Shown: positions 32,946 through 45,518, counted from the first letter of the stretch. The stretch: 64,000 nucleotides of DNA from Loripinus fragilis (GCA_964019695.1 OZ026526.1:12917754-12981753), one strand, 5' to 3'. Numbers and translations: made by a program. Notes: generated by a model not told the origin, from the letters alone.

Positions 32946-33205
32946 GCTCAAAAGACTCATCTAAATGAGCTAAAATAGAAAAAAAACTTTAAAACAACAT
33001 CGCGTAAATGGCTGGCCCTAATTACAAAAAAAAATCATCCAAATATTCCTTATTAGGGCCCATACCTAAATACCCTAAATGGTTCAGCTCTGTCGAACAA
33101 AATGGCAGCTAGAGCTAAAACGGAAAAATCTTTAAATGACATCAACTCCTGACATTGAGCTTTCGGCTACAATGTTATATCGCTTATCTACACCATATAC
33201 ACTAG

Positions 33206-34167
33206 AGGACTTTAAAACGCATCACCATAATGTTGCAATTTTCTCGGAAACGGTGAATGCGATTGAAAAGCCACTTGCATGTGCAACCTGACTGTATCAC
33301 AAATTGCTGGTGACGTCACATGGTAGTATGCAGCATCCATTGATAGCTGATGCTTTTGGGTTATTTTTTTATTTGCACTGTAGCGTGTATGATACCAATA
33401 CCAGTAATGCAGTTTATTAACTTTTTCTAATCAGCAGTAATTGATAACGCCAATATTTTGAAAACAAAAACATCAAATTAAAAACATCAGTTTACAGCTC
33501 ATTTTGAGAAAACTCTCCATAAGTTACCTTTATTTACACTCACTATTTTGACATTGGCAACTTACACTTGCAATCATATTTGGCGATTACGATTTAATGC
33601 AAAGCATGCCAGGAAATATTTTGTTACGTGATTGAGAACGTCTTCAAAACGTATGTTAACGTCACTTGCACCATGCAGAAGAAACGTGATGCACAGCGTA
33701 TTTTAATCGGAATCTGTCATTTGTAAATGACCTTTGCCCCTGCAAACAAAAATAAAGTTTTGAAAGACTCAAGATGTTGAATTTTATCGCTAGACTATAG
33801 TAATCAGAGTGGGTGGGGTATGGCGGAATCTTTAAATGGATAATAATTTGGGCATAACGTACTGCCGTTTTTTGAATCGTTCGATAAAGAATGTGTAACC
33901 ATCAAAGAAGCATAGGACAGATATCTGTTGAGTCAGAAAACAAAACTAAAGAGGGTTAGCTTGCTTCTGAATTGGTGTCCTTCGAAATCGCATACCCCTG
34001 TTTAATAAAAGTTTTATTTCAATACCTTTAATTAATTCTACACATGAATTTTCTAGGGCACACTTAAAGCTTGTCAGACTTTGGTATGCGATGTAATTTA
34101 TCTCTCTGTCATCCTTAGTCTTTGAGCAATAAATTATTTAGTCTGGGTGATGCGTTTTCAAAGTCCT
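33206..34167. mobile_element. 962-bp TIR element
   Basis: AGGACTTTAAAACGCATCACC (21 bases, given here as AGGACTTTAAAAC then GCATCACC) at 33206-33226 is matched in reverse at 34146-34167 with one inserted base. No clear target duplication and no coding region. It is probably a non-autonomous DNA transposon. Confidence 0.6.
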
Positions 34168-34340
34168 TAAGTATATATTGGCATCATTGTAGCGGGCATT
34201 GTAGTACCAAACGGAGGAGTTCGCGTTACTAGCAAAACCGACTCGCAGAAATAATGACGGAAGGGACCAAGTACAAAACTATATGTCTGACTTTTTTTCT
34301 TCAAAAAGTCGCGGCGGGATATATATAGAGGATCTTACAT

Positions 34341-34461
34341 GAGTGCTCATGTTTTATTGAATTTATTAAACGAGTTGGGGAAAAGGGATAAAATGCGAGG
34401 CTTGCCGAGCATTTTATCTCTTTCGCAACGAGTTTAATAAATTCAGTAAAACAAGAGCACG
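34341..34461. mobile_element. Foldback MITE (GTGCTCATGTTTTATT family), intact
   Basis: GTGCTCATGTTTTATTG, AATTTATTAAACGAGTTG and GGATAAAATGC pair with GCATTTTATCTC, CAACGAGTTTAATAAATT and GTAAAACAAGAGCAC around the centre GAGGCTTGCCGA. Relative of 5343-5430. Confidence 0.78.
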
Positions 34462-34744
34462 AATGTTAGATTCTATTTATCATATGACAAATACTTTGAA
34501 ATCTCATTTCGTCATTATGTACGCAACGCATGCATGCACAGCCTATGCAACATACATTTCACATCCTGATATGAATATCATTAAAATCAAAGCAAGCGAT
34601 CTCCATGAAAAAACAGCAACAAATATATATAAGTGAACTAGGAAAGTTTTGTTTATTTATATTGCCTAAAAGCTCTTTGAATCTACATACATTTACGAGT
34701 CAAAGCAATGGATCTTCATTTATAATAGGGAGCCATATATATAA

Positions 34745-35470
34745 TTTCAGTACGAGCGAGCGAAGTTAGCGAGGAAAATTTTTGGCAAGGTTCTTCAGAG
34801 CAAAAGGCTTAGAGGGACATAAAAACAGAACAAAAACACACACACACACAAAATAAACAATAATAATATTTTACTCCGAGCGAGCAAAGCGATCAGGGAT
34901 TTTTTGGTAAAGTTCTTCAGAGATAAGGCTAAGAGGGTTAAAACAGAGCAACAAAAAAACCCCAAAAAAACAACAATGATAATATTTTACTCCGAGTGAG
35001 CAAAGCGATCGAGTAAAGTTCTTCAGAGCAAAAGGCTAAGAGGGATAAGAACAGAGCAAAAGAATAATTATATAGATATTTTACTCCGAGCGAGAAAATC
35101 TTTGGTTAAGTTATTGCAGATTAAAAAACTAAGATGGATAATAAAAACAGAACCCAAATACAATTTAAAATTGATATTTTACTCTGAGCGAGCGAGGAAA
35201 ATTTGGTAAGGTATATATGAGTTAAAAGCTATGAGGGGAAAAACTGAACAAAATAATTAATATAATAGTTTACTCCCAGCGAGCGAAGAGAGCAAGGAAA
35301 AATTTTAGTTGTGTATTTCAGTTGTGTATTTCAGATTTAAAAGTTAGGAGTGATAAAAATCTAAATAGAAAACAAATATAATCTTTTACTCCAAGCGAGT
35401 GAGGAAATTTATTTGTTTGAAGCCTGAAAGGTATTTCAGAGCAAAACGCAAAGAGGGATAAAAGGTTGGA
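34745..35470. repeat. Tandem repeat of about 100-110 bp
   Basis: About seven diverged units share TTTTACTCCGAGCGAGC, GAGGAAAATTTTTGG, AAGTTCTTCAGAGCAAAAGG and CTAAGAGGGATAAAAACAGA. Copies differ by indels and end in A-rich spacers. Confidence 0.75.
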
Positions 35471-35799
35471 GCTCTTTAAAATTTAGGATAGAAAATAGAA
35501 ATAATAGGAAAAGCTTGTAAAGGCGGTTTATCTGGAAAAAGATACATATATACATTTAAACATATGGTATACATAAACATACAAGGTGATAACAGCCTGC
35601 TGACTAAAAGATATGAATACGTATTAAAATCAGAGCAAATGGTCTGCTGTCAGAGAATTTTAATCAAATTCAAAAACCTCGAGCGAGCGAGGAAAAAAAA
35701 TACAAATAAGTAGCTATGTGTGGAAGTTGTTTATATTACCCTTAGCGACAAGCAATTATATGTCAATTCAGACATTATTGGAGGGGCCAAAGGCTATTC

Positions 35800-36549
35800 T
35801 GCCCCCCCCCCCCCCCCACACACACAAATATTGGGGGCCTGGCCCCTGCTACCCCCCCCCCCTGTTCCTACGCCTATGTAATAACTATTGACTTTAAAAA
35901 AGCACTAATTAGTCTGTGACACATAAAATCCTACTTACTAGCCAGAAAATGGCGGGTACTTAGGTAGTTTTAGAATTTAAGGATCCAAGTGAGCCAGCAT
36001 GCACTAAAATACCAAAAGGGATCTATTTCCAAATGAAAATATTATCGTGGAAATTAATAGTTGCAAAGAACTGACTCATATAGTGGAAACTGTGCCCTAG
36101 TTTACTGCAACCAACCCGCGATTAATGCGCCCGAATACAGTGGCTCAATGGTTTGAATGGGAGGTAACTAAACCGCAATATATTCTATTGGTTATATATC
36201 GATTGTCTACCCTCCAATAGTGCTTTCGTACTTTACACATTTTAATATTTACGTATGTATTACATAGAGCATACTTGTCAGCTGCCTGCATATTGTTTAC
36301 AACTGATTATATATAGACATGCAAACGTCGCAGTTATCTCACGCACAAAGCACGCATATTTGATTTCTTTTCTCTTTGATGCCACAAACACGGATATTCC
36401 GAATGTGTGAATGTAGGTCAAATAAATTCGTTCAGGTCGGAAAATAAAAAAAATCTATAAATTGTTCACAAGTGAAAAACTGAGACAGCAGTGGAGAAGG
36501 ACGTGAGTAAATACTGTCTGGAGGTTACTGGATTGTATATACAGGTAAG

Positions 36550-36550
<1 letters not shown>
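35800..36550. other. Poly-C patches and unannotated sequence
   Basis: Poly-C runs lie at about 35802-35817 and 35853-35863, with CACACA between. The rest to 36550 holds no recognisable feature; CAGGTAAGAG at about 36542 looks like a splice donor but no exon supports it. Confidence 0.4.

Positions 36551-36588
<38 letters not shown>
36551..36588 (+). repeat. TC dinucleotide microsatellite
   Basis: An uninterrupted TC/CT run of about 37 bp. Confidence 0.95.
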
Positions 36589-36593
<5 letters not shown>

Positions 36594-36639
36594 ACCCCCA
36601 AGATGCTTACTTTAAGGTTAACCCTTAAAAAGCCAGAAG

Positions 36640-37120
36640 CCTACATGAGACCTTGCTTAGCAGCTACTTCCGCGCATATGCGCAATGCCCAGGCTAGCTG
36701 CTAGCGGTCTAAATTTTGATCTTAGTTCATGTATGCAAGGAGCGAAGGCTGTAGCCTGTGGCGAGTATACGCATTTGCGCAGACTCTCCTGAACCTACTC
36801 GTAGCACGAATTCTTAGAAGAAAGAAATTAAATGTCATAATTTTCATGTTTTTAAAATAGCTAACTTTGATTCAAATAATTCACTTGAATCGAACAAACA
36901 TAATTGAGCCAAGGCAATGCGGTATGGGTGACCAGCAAAGCCTCAGATCAGCCTGCGCATATGCGCAGTCTGATCAGAGCCTTTGATTGTCGCTTGAATA
37001 TTCAAGAAATGTTAAGCTACTGACTGAACGCCAGTCTTAGTCTACACTTGTCACAAAACCACATTGTTGGAAATCTCATGACGCGGCTCAAATTTATTAT
37101 ATATTTTGTGTTCACGGTCT
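36640..37120. repeat. CGCA-palindrome repeats, two clustered copies
   Basis: First copy around 36660-36790 (CGCGCATATGCGCAATGC, GGAGCGAAGGCTGTAGCC, CGCATTTGCGCAGACTCTCC). Second at 36930-37000 (AGCAAAGCCTCAGATCAGCC, TGCGCATATGCGCAGTCTGA). It then shares GGAAATCTCATGACGCGGCT with 25870-25890. Confidence 0.65.
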
Positions 37121-38403
37121 CCTGCAGTGTGATTGTTGGCGCTCTAAGGGTTATTTTTCCGCCATGCCATCATGGGAATTGTTGAGGGCCAGCGGACTGT
37201 GTGGTAGGGGGGTGGTTGCATATTGCCAAAGCCTCACCGAAGGCACTGCGCATAGACCTATAGCGTCGCCAGAAAGGCTGAAAAAGTTTCGCACTTCTAG
37301 GGGAGACTACTGAAACAAGCAGTGATTCTCTTCAATTGCGTCCCTTTTCAAAATGGGAACTTCTCTTAAAGGAAAGAATTTAGGGAGCGAATCATTTTCT
37401 TTAAGAGCAGTTCCCTATGGTAAGGAAGATCACATTAGATGACCTCCCTTGAATGTTACTTTTTTATTACGCACGTGCGTAAATGCGTAATGGGAGCTAC
37501 GCCAATGTAGACAGCCAGTAGAGAAAAATAAGGACATCCCATTTCAATTTTAATCATCGTGAGCAAATGTTTTCCATATGTTCTAGGGCAATTTTTCTAA
37601 CATATGTATGTGTTCAAGCATAGAAGATAAGTTCAGGGGGCGAGGGGGGTCCTGACCCCAAGTGTCTGTGGCACTGCGCTGTGTCCTTGAGCAAGACACT
37701 TTATCATCTGCTTAGTACTGTTTCGACCCAACCCAAGAAGACCCGTCCCGACGTAATTGTAAATTGTTGAATGGAACATTAAGAATAAAAAAAAAACAAG
37801 CAACTTGTCAACAGTGGTCTAGATAAGGATTTGGACCAATGGGTATTTCACCCCCTACTTTTTAGTTTAATGAGTATTTTACTCCATATTTAAAATATCA
37901 AATTGCAGAAAATGCAAAGCCTTATAAAAAGACCCAATATTATAAAGAAAAGTTGCTTGTATACATGTTGCATTTTTAGGAAAACTTCCAAGATTTATCC
38001 AATCGTGTGTATTAATTAGTTTTTTTTTCTCACTAAGAATAAAAGATTTCACCACATAAATTGAATATCAGCACTGAAACCTCAAACTGCAAAGGGTATT
38101 TTGCCCTTAAATTTAGTTTTCAATGCTGAATTCCGAAAAATCAAAGCTGAAATACCCTTTACTCCCTCTTATCTAGAGCCCTGTTGTTAAGATCGTCAAG
38201 CCATTATATCGATAAATGCATGATAACGTTGCATCTGCTACTAACATGTATGCAGATGCTTTCGTCTCGAAGCAATATACACACGTGCATTTACCTGGAT
38301 TTTCGACTCGAAAATTCCCCTAAAGGTATTGGAATTTCCTCTCCTCGAGCTTGCGCTGCGTGAGCCCAAACGTTATATGGGTAACAGGCTACTATAATAT
38401 TAG
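37121..38403. other. Unannotated region with a decayed SINE
   Basis: A hairpin lies at 37356-37415 (GGGAACTTCTCTTAAAGG with CTTTAAGAGCAGTTCCC). Positions 37665-37770 match the SINE body (GCACTGCGCTGTGTCCTTGA, GCAAGACACTTTATCATC, CTTAGTACTG) without its head. Confidence 0.5.
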
Positions 38404-39020
38404 TCCGAGAGCCCGTAGTAGGTTTAATCAAGTGGTTGAGGCCAAAAGGTTTGAAGGAGTGTTCTTATGTAGAAACGTGTGCTGAATTCAAAAATCAAAC
38501 TCTTAAAAAAATCGGCTGGTACACAAAAGTGCTATGCGCAACGGAATACCCCCGGGGTATGCAATATCTCAAAATAGCGCTAAAATGGGGGGTACCCTTG
38601 CAGGTTTATAATTTAAACCATGTAATATTAGTAGTTAAATGCAATGTTTGGCAGCAAACAATGTATAATGACCAATGCTCAATATCAAAATGAAAATAAG
38701 ACATGCCAATGACGCTTTCTAACACTAGAATATAGCTAATTTTAAAGCCCTCGAAAACTAATGACTTTTGTATCTGGTTAGCGGATGGTTTTTAATTTGT
38801 TTAAGCTAGAGCAGATTTATAATTCAATCTTATGTAAATAAATGATAGAGTATGGCCAAGAAATGCCATAATCACAGACTGCAGGCCAACCCATGGCACC
38901 GTGAGGAAGGGACAAAAAGTAGGCTTAATCCAAGCTCTTATATATATATATATACAGAGGGATATAGTGAATCAACTGAGCCGATAGATGCTGTAAATAT
39001 TTTGCCTCGACAACACCGCC

Positions 39021-39108
39021 TAGCACTACACCAGACATTGACGCTACCAACTGCGCCACTGAGACATCCCCAAAAAAGGATGTTCAGGAAGCGCTGATAT
39101 TGACGACG
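39021..39108 (-). repeat. 88-bp direct repeat, copy 1, tRNA-like A box in reverse
   Basis: Identical to 39319-39406. On the minus strand it reads GTCTCAGTGGCGCAGTTGG, an A-box-like tRNA head, but no B box is seen. Confidence 0.8.
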
Positions 39109-39318
39109 CCTGATGCAGTACATGTCGTATATTGGTTCCTTTTCAATGCATGGCATCTATTTCGTTCGCAAGTGAAAGCCTGATGGATCCAAGGATACAA
39201 GTGAAATTAGATAAATATCAGAAGTGCGGAAATATAATTTCACAAATATCATTGCTTTCGAGCTACACAGGATCAGAAACTGATGCAGATACAGACAGTA
39301 GATAAATACAGGGGGATA

Positions 39319-39406
39319 TAGCACTACACCAGACATTGACGCTACCAACTGCGCCACTGAGACATCCCCAAAAAAGGATGTTCAGGAAGCGCTGATATTG
39401 ACGACG
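39319..39406 (-). repeat. 88-bp direct repeat, copy 2
   Basis: Same sequence as 39021-39108; both are preceded by a variant of ATACAGAGGGATATAG. Confidence 0.8.
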
Positions 39407-39411
39407 AAGCA

Positions 39412-39481
39412 TAATTTATTCAGATTGAAAGGAAAAGGAACTTGAAATATATTCAGATTGAAAGGAAAAGGAACTTGAGAG

Positions 39482-39540
<59 letters not shown>

Positions 39541-39823
39541 GTTCTAGGGAGCGCAGTGGCTCAGTGGTAGAGTGCTTGACTCGAGACCGAAGGGCCGCGG
39601 GTTCGAGCCTCACCGGCGTCACTGCGTTGTGGTCCTTGAGCAAGACACATTTATCCTAGCTTAGTACTGGTTCAACCCAGGAAAACCGTCCCGCATAACT
39701 GAAAGATTGTTGAGTGGACGTAAAGAATCAAATCAAACAAACAAACAAAAAATTTCAAGTTCCTTTTCCTTTCAATCTGAATAATGAGCATAATTTATTC
39801 AGATTGAAAGGAAAAGGAACTTG

Positions 39824-39903
<80 letters not shown>

Positions 39904-39935
39904 GTTCCTTTTCCTTTCAATCTGAATAAATTATG
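39412..39935. repeat. Nested palindromes with TA microsatellites, split by a SINE
   Basis: The arm CAGATTGAAAGGAAAAGG followed by AACTTGAAATATAT occurs three times forward (39420, 39452, 39800) and twice reversed (about 39755, 39900). TA runs sit at the arm junctions (39483-39537, 39825-39899). Cruciform formation is likely. Confidence 0.85.
39544..39745 (+). mobile_element. tRNA-derived SINE, best copy
   Basis: Head GGGAGCGCAGTGGCTCAGTG with A box; B box GGGTTCGAGCCTCACC; body CACTGCGTTGTGGTCCTTGA, GCAAGACACATTTATCC, TTAGTACTGGTTCAACCC; tail CAAATCAAACAAACAAAC. The GTCCTTGAGCAAGACACTT phrase resembles a deeply conserved SINE core domain (Nin type, from memory). It sits inside the palindrome above. 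Confidence 0.85.
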
Positions 39936-40270
39936 CTCAGATAAGACTAAGATTTGCCTGGATATTGGCACAGCCTATTAGCTTCTAAGCAGTGCACTCT
40001 ATGTATAGCTAGCTGTCACCACATGGCCAGCCACAACTGGACAGACTGTGCTGGTCAATATTCCACTTGACTTATATTCTATGTCCTAGGAATTGCGTGA
40101 TCTCCCACATCACACTCTTTTGCTGAATTTTAAAAGAATGGATGAGTATGAAAAAGGTAAGTGAGTATGATCAGAAAATGCAACAATCACACACTGCAGA
40201 CCGACGCACGACACCGTGAGGAAGAGCTATAAGACATCAGGAAGACAAACAAAGTAAAGCAACCAGCTCT

Positions 40271-41145
40271 CTCTCTTCCCCATCAAGATGATTGAAAACT
40301 AGAAATGACACATAGCAATGTACAACAAAACATGGAACAAACACAGAGTTCCACAATGGGAGCAACAATCAACAACGAATCAACAACAACAGAACGACCA
40401 ATCCCTTCCTTGTTATTTTTACGGAAAAGCAATTACAGTTAGAACGTTAGTATAGATGCATTTGACAACAACACTAGGTTGAAATATTAGTTCACAAGCA
40501 TGCTTAACATGCAAGACAATAAAGGTAAAAGTACCAATTTAGGTCTAAACATCTTGACGTGTCATTTGTCCATCAATTAATTTGTATCTGATGCAGACCT
40601 CATTAGTCCAAAATACAGCTTTCATATCATTCCCATGCTCATATCGGCACCACACTTCTGCCAGTAATCTCAACTGAGATGTCTTAAATGATTCTGACTG
40701 TAAAGTTTGAGTAAAATACTTTGGTATGCCCTGCTAAGGTCCAGATACATTTACCTCTCCCTATACCAAACTGTGATCTTCTCTGGTAATATCATTAATT
40801 GATGGATATTTAAAAGTGACACATGCAAAATCTACATGATTTGCACGTCTGACAAGACGAGACAGAGTCACATTTGCTTGACCACCAAAAGTTGAAGGCA
40901 AATCTACATGAGAATGTACCAGGACAGTGATTTTATTTGGTCATTTTTGAGGCCGTATATGGGAGTCATTCCCAATCCAAAAATGGCCTTTATTTTCCCA
41001 ATTTCATGTATTTTAGCTCTTATTTTCCCAATTTTAATAAAATATTTTCCCAAATGTGTAGGAAAAGGTAGCTTCCAAAAATCCCAAATAAAATCACTGC
41101 AGGAACATTCCATTGACAATACAAGCATTGTAGAGCCACAAAATG
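40271..41145. other. Unannotated region
   Basis: Weak internal repeat near 40980-41050 (CCCAATTTTAATAAAATATT, TTATTTTCCCAATTTC). No gene supported. Confidence 0.4.
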
Positions 41146-41264
41146 CTCCATACACAGTATGCTCTCTCGAGGTGCATATTGTGTACCCTGCATACACAAT
41201 ATGCTCCCCCTTAAATCGGGAGCATATTGTGTAGGCTATGTATCATACCTACACAATATGCTCC
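41146..41264. repeat. Isolated copies of the 58-bp satellite core, 1.6 kb left of the array
   Basis: GTGCATATTGTGTACCC, TACACAATATGCTCCC, GGGAGCATATTGTGTAGG and CCTACACAATATGCTCCC. The last two form a 48-bp palindrome ending at 41264. Confidence 0.85.
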
Positions 41265-41270
41265 CTAGCT

Positions 41271-41430
41271 GAGGAGCGCAGTCGTGGTAGAGCGCTTGAC
41301 CCGATATCGATGGTTGCGGGTTCGAGCCTCACCTGAAGCACTGCGTTGTGTTCTTGAACATGACACTAAATATCCTGTGCTCAGTACTGGTTTCCTCCCG
41401 ATGAAGTCGGAGGGATATTGTTTTGGCGTC
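41271..41430 (+). mobile_element. tRNA-derived SINE, abutting the satellite copies
   Basis: Head GAGGAGCGCAGTCGTGGTAG, B box GGGTTCGAGCCTCACC, body CACTGCGTTGTGTTCTTGAA. The 3' half is diverged. A short GTCT run follows at 41448-41462. Confidence 0.8.
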
Positions 41431-41554
41431 GGCCGTCTGTGCACCCGTCTGTCTGTCTGTCTGTCCACCTGTCCTTCCAGAAACATACCTAAGTACCTAT
41501 TAGTCAGATTTGATGCATTCTCTGCATGAATGTATAGTACCATGGACAGTCCCA

Positions 41555-41866
41555 AGTGCGGATCCAGATGGGGGGGGACAGGGGGTCCGAACCTCCCCCG
41601 GAAAATCACAATTTATATATTTTCTATAGGAATAAGCAATTGGAACCCCCCACCCCGAAAAAAGTTGGACCCCCCCCCCCCCCCTGGAAATGTTGGACCC
41701 CCTCAAGAACCGTGAAAAATGATAGTTTTCTTTGAAATTAACCATTTGCGATTGTAAAGTAAGCTGAGGATTAAAAAAAGGTTGTCAGAGCTTTTTTGTC
41801 AGATTGACCTGGAACCCCCCTCCCCCCCCCCCCCTGACGAAAATTCCTGGATCCGCGCATGACAGT
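41555..41866. mobile_element. Element with GGATCC-type inverted ends and poly-C/poly-G runs
   Basis: TGCGGATCCAG at 41556-41566 is matched by CTGGATCCGCGCA near 41848-41860. Inside are GGGGGTCCGAACCTCCCCC, AAATCACAATTTATATATTT and several poly-C runs. The same phrases appear at 21870-22120 and 26360-26410, so it is a dispersed family. Confidence 0.6.
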
Positions 41867-42044
41867 CCTATGTCGTATAAGTTTCGTCAAGATCAACTGA
41901 TAAACTCATTATTGCTCTGTCACTTATAATGCAAAAGTTGTAATGGCTTTCTTAGAGTAATGATTTAAACATTTCCCCAAAGCTATTATGTATAAAAAGC
42001 CCGAAGATAAGTATGACGGTGTAAAATGTAAAAATAAATACCCC

Positions 42045-42700
42045 GCCCACTTGAATTTTTAGGCAGGGTCAAAGGTCAAATACATTAATTTGGCAATAAC
42101 TTAGTCAATATTCAATATTATTACCGAAACTTTGTATGCAGACAGATAAAAAACAACAATAGATATGAAATATATCAGACTGGATATTTGATTGGATGCC
42201 TGGGTCTGATCCCCTGGGTAGATTTAGGGGATGGGGCGAGTCCAAAATGAAATTTATTCTGAATATTGTCATGCTGCATATAAAATTAAGGGAACAGCAC
42301 ATGACAGCAACATGATAGCAATTATTTAGCACGCAGAGACACAATTGACCACTGAGGAAGGGGGTCAAAAGGTCGACGCATTTTCACCTTGAAATTAGTC
42401 ATGTTTCGTAGAGCACCTTGAAAACAAGCATTCTGTCCTTACATACACCCTAACCCCTTGGGTAGTGGCAAAAGGTCAAATATTCATTTATTGAATATGG
42501 TCATGCTGCATATCAAATAGAAGGGACTTACGCATGCAGCAACATGGTAGCAAGTATTGTTCCAGAAGACACATCGCGACTTCGGGGGTGGGTCAAAAGA
42601 TAAAACATTTTTTTCTGAAATCAAACATGTTGAAGATCAGAATGGAGTATATAGCACACTGTAAGGACAAATGTCAAAGATCACCCACACTAGATCAAAT
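42045..42700. repeat. Two diverged copies of an about 330-bp unit, with a DR1-like motif
   Basis: TCATGCTGCATATAAAATTA, GCAGCAACATGATAGCAAT and GGGGGTCAAAAGGT at 42270-42375 match TCATGCTGCATATCAAATAG, GCAGCAACATGGTAGCAAG and GGGTGGGTCAAAAG at 42500-42600. GGGTCAAAGGTCA (42066-42078) is DR1-like. Confidence 0.55.
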
Positions 42701-42833
42701 TAAAGGGGGAAAAGTGTGGATTTACTTTAAGGTGGCCAATCACGTGGTCTGACTGATTGGGTTCACGGACTGCACAAACCAGTTATCGGACATCAAAAGT
42801 TAGGAAAATCTGCTGTTGTGAGTTATATGCTCG

Positions 42834-45062
42834 CAGCATATTCTGTACCTTACCTACATAATTTGCTTACATTATCATACTACCAAGGTAGCATATTGTG
42901 TACCTTAACCTACACAATATGCTCAAATTCTCATAAAACTATTCCACTTTCATAATACTACAAAGGTAGCAAGCAGATTGTGTACCTTACCTACACAATA
43001 TGCTCCCATTATCATAAAAAAACCTAGGAAGCATATTGTGTACCTTATCTACACACTATGCTCCAAATATCATAATACTACCGAGGCAGCATATTGTGTA
43101 CCTTACCTACACAATATGCTCCAAATACCATAATACTACTAAGGTAGCATATTATGTATCTAACCTATACAATATGCTCCAAATATCGTAAAACTACTAA
43201 GGTATAGCATATCGTGTGACTAACTTACACAATATGCTCCCATTATCATAATACTACCTAGGTAGCATATTGTGTACCTTACCTACACAATATGCTCCCA
43301 TTATCACAATACTACGGAGGTATCATATTGTGTACATTACCTACACAATATGCTCCCATTATCATACTACAACCAAGGAAGCATATTATGTACTTACCTA
43401 CACAACATGCGCTAATTATCATAATACTACTGAGGTAGCATATTGTGTATCTTACCTATACAATATGCTCCCATTATCATAATACTACCAAGGTAGCATA
43501 TTGTGTAACTTACCTACACAATATGCTCCCATTATCATAATACTACCAAGGTAGCATATTGTGAACGTTGCCTACACAATATGCTCCCAATATCATAATA
43601 CTACCAAAGTAACATTTTGTGTGCATTACCTTCACAATATGCTCTAAATATCATTATACTACTAAGGTAGCATATTATGTACCTTACCTACACAATATGC
43701 TCCAAATATCATAGTACTACTCAGGTAGCATATTGTGTGCATTAAGTACACAATATGCTCCATTTATCATAATACTACTAAGGTAGCATATTATGAGCCT
43801 TACCTACACAATATGCTTCCAATATCATAATACTACCAAGGTAGAATATTGTGTGCATTAACTACATAATATGCTCCATTTATCATAATACTACTGGATA
43901 GCATATTATGTACCTTACCTACACAATATGCTTCAAATATCGTAATACTACTAAGGTAGCATATTGTGTGACTTAAAAATTCAATATGCTATTATTATCA
44001 TAATACCTACATGTAGGTAGCATATTGTCTACCTTAACTACACAATATGCTCTAAATATCATAATACTACCGAGGTAGCATATTGTGTACCTTACCTTCA
44101 CAATATGCTCCGAATATCATAATACTACTAAGGTAGCATATTGTGTACTTTACCTACACAATATGCTCCAAATATCATAATACTACCAAAGTAGCATAGT
44201 GTGTACCTCTACCTACACAATATGCTCCCATTATCATAATACTACCAAGGTAGCATATTGTGTACCTTACCTACAGGATATGCTCCCAATATCATAATAC
44301 TACCGAGGTAGCATATTGTGTACCTTACCTAAACAATATGCTCCCAATATCATAATACTACCGAGGTAGCATATTGTGTACCTTACCTACACAATATGCT
44401 CCCATTATCATACTACAGCCTAGGAAACATATTGTGTACTTACCTACACAATATGCGCCCATTATCATAATACTACCGAGGTAGCATATTGTGTACCTTA
44501 CCTACACATTATGCTCCCAATATCATAATACTACCAAAGTAACATTTTGTGTGCATTACCTACACAATATACTCCATATATCATAATACTACTAAGGTAG
44601 CATATTATGTACCTTACCTACACAATATGCCCGAAAAATCATAATACTACTCAGGTAGCTTATTGTGTGACTTGCCTTCATAATTTGCTCTCATTATCAT
44701 AATACTATCAAGGTAGCATATTGTGTACCTTACCTACACAATATGCTCCCAATATCATAATACTACCAAGATAGCATATTGTGTGCATTAAGTACACAAT
44801 ATGCTCCATTTATCATAATACTACTAAGGTAGCATATAATGAACCTTACCTACACAATATGCTTCAAATATCATAATACTACTAAGGTAGCATATTGTCT
44901 GCCTTACCTACACCAAATGCTCCCATTATCATTATACTACCATGGTAGCATATTGTGTACCTTACCTACACAATATGCTCCCATTATGATATTACTACCA
45001 AGGGAGCATATTGTGTACCTTACCTACACAATTATCTCCAAATATCATAATACTACTAAGGA
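42834..45062 (+). repeat. Satellite array, arm 1 (about 38 monomers of about 58 bp)
   Basis: Each monomer has a 31-bp palindromic core, GCATATTGTGTA-CCTTACC-TACACAATATGC, and an about 27-bp spacer with ATCATAATACTACC. The outer copies are more diverged. Reading frames rich in YCVPYLHNM come from the repeat and are not genes. Confidence 0.95.
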
Positions 45063-45518
45063 AGCATATTGTGTAGGTAAGGTTCACAATATGTTATCTC
45101 AGTATTATATGATATTTGGAGCATATTGTGTAGGTAAGGCACACAAAATGCTACCTCAGTACTATTATTATAATTGGAGCATATAGTGTAGGTAGGGTAC
45201 AAAATATGCTACCTTGGTAGTATTATGATAATGGGGTAGTAACATGATGATGGGGGCATATTGTGTAGATAGGGTACACAATATGCTACCTTGGTATTAT
45301 GATAATGGGGTAGTAATATGATAATAGGAACATATTGTGTAGGTAAGGTACACAATATGCTACCTTGGTAACATTTTGGTAATGGGAGCATATTGTGTAG
45401 GTTAGGTACACAATATGCTATCTTGGTAGTATCAAGATAATGGGAGCATATTGTGTAGGTAAGGTACACAATATGCTACCTCGGTAGTACTATGATAATT
45501 GGTGCATATTATGAAGGT

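Larger units (their letters stand above)
38404..40270 (+). repeat. Long dispersed repeat, left copy (inverted partner at 58880-59895)
   Basis: Nearly collinear with the reverse complement of 58880-59895: AGGTTTAATCAAGTGG, GCCAAAAGGTTTGAAGG, GCTATGCGCAACGGAATACC, GGGTATGCAATATCTCAAAA, AGCTAGAGCAGATTTATAAT, AGTATGGCCAAGAAATGCC, and later CACATGGCCAGCCAC and GTCAATATTCCACTTGAC. This copy is about 900 bp longer because of extra sequence at about 39000-39900. The 85-codon frame starting at 38436 is a repeat product. Confidence 0.85.

Noticed and set aside
36480..36550. Possible 5' exon ending at CAGGTAAGAG
   Set aside because: The donor is good, but no open frame or downstream exon supports it.
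38436..38693. 85-codon frame and its reverse-strand counterpart near 59713-60129 as a conserved protein
   Set aside because: The similarity is explained by the inverted dispersed repeat; the frames differ by indels.
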